From NCBI GenBank assembly GCA_037903475.1, contig JBAJFG010000610.1, positions 186,001 through 250,000 of the forward strand: a stretch of DNA of 64,000 nucleotides. The letters run 5' to 3'. This document shows positions 60,801-64,000 of the stretch, one piece after another (the first letter of the stretch is position 1; each line of letters starts with the position of its first letter). A program made the position numbers and the translations under genes. The notes beneath the pieces are model-generated. The model saw only the letters and a program-made list of their open reading frames with translations, ran no database searches and had not been told where the DNA came from. This DNA is from Ancylostoma caninum. Taxonomy: Eukaryota; Nematoda; Chromadorea; Rhabditida; Ancylostomatidae.

Positions 60801-63186
60801 GCTGTATACGCTTGTCCGAAACGGAACTAATATCGCTCGTGAGGATTTTCCACTCATGGTATAGTGCGTAAAACACCCACAAATAATAAAATGCGCGAAA
60901 ATAATGCGGGAATAACCGTTTCGGTCTAACTGGTTTCGGTACATGCGATTGTGGGCGCCGCTTTGCTGGCACTGTCGCCGCTGTCATCGGCCCTCAATCG
61001 CCACACATCAAACCAGCACATCAAACCGAATAAAACATGCAAACAAAGAAAGCGTAAAAGATTTACATGGTAAGACCACCGCTATCTGCCTATCTAATTA
61101 CACGATTGGTCAAAACTGACGTCTCCATAGTTTTGATGAAAATGACAGAAAAATAACAAAATTTGTAATTTCTAACGGGCAGCAAAACCCACCTTATTGG
61201 TCCTGTGCCGTTGATACGCTCGACGACATTATCACTTCCTGAGTACTCAAGGATCACATCTTGTATGGGAATTTGCTGACGGAATACACTAACTTGGTAG
61301 TGACCGTTCAACAGGAATTCGCCATTCGATGCTCGTAGTGCTAGAAAGAAGTATCATGCAGGGAAGTAAAAGGAGAGATATACTCAAACGATTAGTACAC
61401 AATCGCTTTGCTAGAATGCTTTTTCTAGTCTGCGAAAACTCACATAAGTAATTGTCGTCGTCCTTTTGGTTGTTGTAACCGTGCTGTCGGATATCAATGT
61501 TCGCTGATCCAGCAGGAATCTTCATCACCTGTAGAACGTTACTCTCTTCGACCTATTTATGTCTCGCATGAAAAGAAATATGTAAAATATGCTAACAGCG
61601 TTATATCCAAATGATCCTCTTTCGTTGTACGTGCCCTTAACTACCCTGCAGGTCGTTCCATCTCCTCCACAAATACCGCATTTGTCACGAGTCATTGTAG
61701 AATGCAAGCGGTGGTCGCAGCCCGCCTGAACAGCTTCTTTCAAAGAGCAACATAGCCGCAATGATGGAAAATTACGTGGATTCAAGATATAAATGTATGT
61801 GCGAAGTCAGGTTTCAGAGAAAAGAAAGAAATTTGAGAACAGCTGCAGTATTGTTATACTTCAAGACCTACCTTCATGCAAGTGCCATCAACGCAGATGT
61901 CGTCACCATTCCTATCACAAGGAGTGCCGTCAATAACCTGTAGATATAAACAGAAAATATAAGCAACATAGTAGATGAATGCTATTTACTCGAACAATGG
62001 ACCATTTCGTAAGAAAGATGTGAATGGCAACAAAAAAAAATCGCATACCTTTTCCTTCAACAGGTAGAAGGCAGCGCTACCAGCCACACGACAGTACAGC
62101 TTGCAACGCTCGTTGTCGGCGACAGCCGTGTACTTTGGAACCCATGTTGTTCTTGTAGGGATCCCATGAATTCCCACATCCTGCACAGTTTTTTGAAAGG
62201 CTATTACAGGCTTTGAAAAATGTGTGCATCTCACCTTGTTGTTGAACTCCGCGCACTGAATCTCTCGGAAGCCAGGTGTATCCCACGGACAATCAGCCAC
62301 ATTACAGGAGCGATACCGTTCACGTTGACCCACACAGTATTTGCCTCCGTTTGCAGGTCTGAAAATCGGGTTTAAATGAGAGATTTCTGAAAATTCAACG
62401 ATATCTTTAGGAAAGTCGCCATTTTCGTGTTCAATACACACCTATGACATGCTATACTGCTTTCCACCAACTGCACTCTCATTTTAAGTTGAAAATTCTA
62501 ATAGGTGCTGCCTTCAAATCGTTCGGTTAGGATGTGTAGATGGGGGTAGATGGGTCTTGCAAACAGGCGGTAGTTTGTACAACAAAAATCTCAGCATACC
62601 AAAAGCCTTACTTGGGACTGTCGCAATCTCTGAGAGCTCTCTGAACTCCTCCACCGCAGGTCCTGCTGCATGTCTCCCAAGGTCTCCATTCGCCCCAACC
62701 GCCATCGACCTTCGCACGATGTTCAGCTCCTACCGACACGCACTCTCCTCTATGACACTGCTGAAAGATAACATTTCTTAGGTGATATTCGAAGGAGGAT
62801 ACTGTAGATCCCGAAAATTTCTCGTTCTATATTTTTTTTATTACATTTCCACAGGAACATGTATATATAAGGCCTTCATTGTAAGGATGTAGTCCACATC
62901 AGTTGAGGTCCACCAAAACGGAATTATTGCCTACAACGCCACTTCTCAAGTAATCATTATTTCGATCCAAGATTCCAAGACAGGGCAATAATGAGTACTG
63001 CTTTCAATATTTTAAGGTGTGAAATTTCGAATATAATGACTTCATTGCAAGAAAGGAAACGGGGCAAGGACCTACCATGCGGCCTGTCTTGTCGCAAGGT
63101 GTTCCATCAGCCCATGGCATGTGTTGTGTTCTACAACCCATTTGGCTGCCGTAGTAGGTTGCACACCATAGACGGCGACATGTTGG
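44826..63186 (-). CDS. gon-1: ADAMTS metalloprotease of the GON-1/ADAMTS9/20 type (5' part outside window)
   Basis: Thirty-six exons, all GT-AG and frame-consistent, join to 1565 aa plus stop. Order: disintegrin-like/Cys-rich end, TSP1-1, Cys-rich, spacer, TSP1-2 to TSP1-18, then a GON domain. GON-1 is a secreted protease that remodels basement membrane during gonad cell migration in C. elegans. ADAMTS9 and ADAMTS20 are the vertebrate members with a GON domain. The signal peptide, propeptide and zinc-protease domain are not in the window and should lie beyond the right edge on the minus strand. Nothing coding was recognised in 63187-64000. Introns are short except five of about 1-2.7 kb that hold transposon-like repeats. 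The family assignment is firm; one-to-one orthology is inferred. Confidence 0.95.
46054..46168. mobile_element. Palindromic GC-rich MITE in gon-1 intron 31
   Basis: Left arm GAGTCGAGATCGCGGCGCGG..CTCTC and right arm GAGAGCCGCGCCGCGGTCCT..GACTC are near-perfect inverses around a short loop. A related GC-rich stretch (GGCGTGGCCACGGCGCGGCT) is at the right end of the window, near 63930-63960. Confidence 0.6.
46575..46700. mobile_element. Relative of the 140-bp MITE (9273-9412), gon-1 intron 31
   Basis: The right end GGTTATCGTTTCATGAATCCCAGCC is the same as at 9388-9412, and the interior ACCAACTTTTGC..CCTGCGTCT is shared. The left end is altered (CTCGTGAAAGCACAACC) and lacks the intact terminal repeat, so the exact start is uncertain. 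Confidence 0.65.
47483..47590. repeat. Dispersed repeat, copy 2 (GGCGGACATAGAAA family)
   Basis: Relative of 3001-3110 in the same orientation, with a G-run expanded to about 12 bases near 47508-47520. It lies in the long last-TSP1-to-GON intron of gon-1. Confidence 0.5.
49740..49800. repeat. ATCGATATGTATCAAAATCG repeat, copy 1 of 3 in gon-1 introns
   Basis: TAATCGATATGTATCAAAAT followed by CGATATCGTCTGAG also occurs at 53530-53575 and, inverted and diverged, at about 59600-59645. All three lie in introns of the gon-1-like gene. Their larger elements are too diverged to delimit by eye. Confidence 0.5.
50437..51068. mobile_element. Possible mariner-like fragment in gon-1 intron 26
   Basis: The left edge reads TTAGGATGTCAAATAAGTCC and the inverse of the right edge reads TTAGGTTGAAAGAAGAGTTT; both resemble mariner termini but match each other only weakly. 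Conserved transposase blocks were not found between them. Confidence 0.3.
52360..52600. mobile_element. Intact MITE (TTTGTCCGAAACGAC family)
   Basis: The terminal inverted repeats begin TATAGCCTGTCCGAAACGAC and continue into AAGTCCGCCCACGC; the right end is GCGTGGGCGGACTCGTCCTT..CGGACAGACTATA. The element is about 240 bp and non-coding, and lies in the 2.7 kb intron between gon-1 exons 26 and 27. It is the uninterrupted counterpart of 35327-36626. Confidence 0.82.
56097..56190. mobile_element. 94-bp palindromic MITE in gon-1 intron 24
   Basis: The left arm GCATCAGTGAGTCCCACCAT..CTGAGC pairs with the inverse of the right arm ACATCAGTGGGTCCCACCAT..CTGAGC over about 34 bases, with a 26-base loop. 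A GAGTCCCACCACG piece recurs near 56485. Confidence 0.7.
60619..63186 (-). other. gon-1: gon-1 exons 1-9: Cys-rich, TSP1-1 and spacer
   Basis: Exons: 63186-63076, 62760-62612, 62358-62235, 62180-62049, 61937-61872, 61725-61597, 61528-61444, 61340-61193, 60700-60619. Exon 1 has CRRLWC and [11 protein letters not shown], the ADAMTS hallmark after the disintegrin-like domain. Exon 2 has the first TSP1 ([17 protein letters not shown]). Exons 3-6 hold the Cys-rich part with [13 protein letters not shown]. Exons 6-9 form the spacer ([28 protein letters not shown]). The exon 2 acceptor reads CAGCAG (62758-62763), so two acceptors three bases apart are available. Confidence 0.93.
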
Positions 63187-64000
63187 CTGAAATAAGTATC
63201 TCAGTATATGAGCTATAAGGTCGGAGAAATGATGAAAGATTTTGAAAAAAGTGTCACAAAGCTCAAAGTGAAGACAAGATGAATTTTACACAACGTCTCT
63301 TTTGTTTAACAAGTAAGTGGTGAAATTGGACCTGTTTTTTTTAAAGAATACTCATGTTCTAGAGGGTCATCAAAAAGGCAGATGGGACAATTAGACTTTA
63401 GGCCCCCCAACTTAGCACAAGAAGCTTTTGGACCGACTTGGCAGGATATTCCAGTAATTCCCGCATTTCTAGCTCAAAGCACATTTATCGTCAAATCTAG
63501 TAGCCAGATTAATAGTTCTCTGCGCAAAAATAGATAGAAACCAACTCCAATTTTTTCGCTAATTCAACGCCTAAATTACGGACAGACTGGCCGCGGCGTT
63601 GTGCATTCATCTAGCGATTTACAGTGGACGTCAGTGGCGTTGGCCCATTCACGGTCTCGAGGAGGACGTCGCGCAACTACGCCGCGCGCGCCGTAACCGA
63701 TGGTTCTGCTGCTGTTATGCTATTTCTACCAGTTTTTCTACCCGATTTCAAGGATTTTCGACCGAATCGGGAAGAAAAGAGCCTAGAAATAGCACTCCGG
63801 AGGCAGATGACACCAATCCTGACGCGCGCGGCGCGGTCGTGCTGCGTCCTTCTCGAGACCGCAGATGGGCCACCGCCACTACCGTTCACTGAATATACAG
63901 GAAGCTCCAAATGTCCGCAGTCAAGAGGGCGTGGCCACGGCGCGGCTCCTCGATCAGACACAGGCGCTCTCTATGCTGCCTCTGGCTTCTCTGACTCTGC
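63187..64000. other. Right end of window, probable gon-1 intron with a foldback element
   Basis: No exon was recognised in 814 bases. The next upstream gon-1 exon (remaining disintegrin-like or protease part) is expected further right. From about 63623 to 63890 the arms CAGTGGACGTCAGTGGCGTT..GGCCCATTC and the inverse CAGTGAACGGTAGTGGCGGT..GGCCCATCT form a 270-bp foldback MITE. The last 60 bases are a GC-rich piece related to 46054-46168. Confidence 0.55.

Noticed and set aside
61725..61740. Alternative acceptor for gon-1 exon 6 at TTTGAAAG
   Set aside because: It would need an unusual donor for exon 5. CTGTTCAG before AGCDH gives a clean phase-0 join with CMK.

Overview
The window looks like genomic DNA from a clade V (strongylid, possibly hookworm-like) nematode. 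Genes are split into short exons by introns with TTTTCAG-type acceptors. Several start codons sit 0-8 bases after such an acceptor, as expected for spliced-leader trans-splicing. The proteins read best as orthologues of Caenorhabditis chromosome IV genes. The species name is inference; the nematode assignment is strong.

Seven genes can be supported at exon level, and they strictly alternate in strand: a Frag1/DRAM/Sfk1-family membrane protein (-, 1843-6272, 3' end not found), the proteasome lid subunit rpn-7 (+, 12171-17109), a class I SAM-dependent methyltransferase (-, 19189-20401), the ribosome-associated TMA7 protein (+, 20530-22474), RNase kappa (-, 29376-31371), V-ATPase subunit e vha-17 (+, 32489-34292), and a very large ADAMTS metalloprotease of the GON-1/ADAMTS9/20 type (-, 44826 to beyond the right part of the window; 36 exons seen). 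I assembled each model by hand and checked reading-frame closure: rpn-7 411 aa, methyltransferase 279 aa, TMA7 63 aa, RNase kappa 101 aa, vha-17 88 aa, gon-1 1565 aa (partial), DRAM-like 194 aa (partial).

Two pairs are head to head at close range. TMA7 and the methyltransferase have start codons 128 bp apart. RNase kappa and vha-17, both V0-sector components of the V-ATPase, share a 1.1 kb upstream region.

The gon-1 part begins inside the disintegrin-like/cysteine-rich region and continues through the first thrombospondin type 1 repeat (TSP1), the Cys-rich region, the spacer, 17 further TSP1 repeats and the C-terminal GON domain. Many TSP1 modules are carried on symmetric phase-0 exons.

The space between genes, and several introns, is packed with small DNA transposons and satellites. 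These include mariner remnants, a 2.24 kb mariner with a nested 954 bp element flanked by a 9-bp target duplication, a Tc1-like foldback element, a hAT-like element interrupting a MITE, a GC-rich TIR element, a tandem ~0.8 kb duplication rich in ATTTGCAT octamers with a MITE in only one copy, TTCGAATATTC arrays, and a ~115 bp minisatellite at two loci. I saw no rRNA, tRNA, LTR retroelement or CRISPR.
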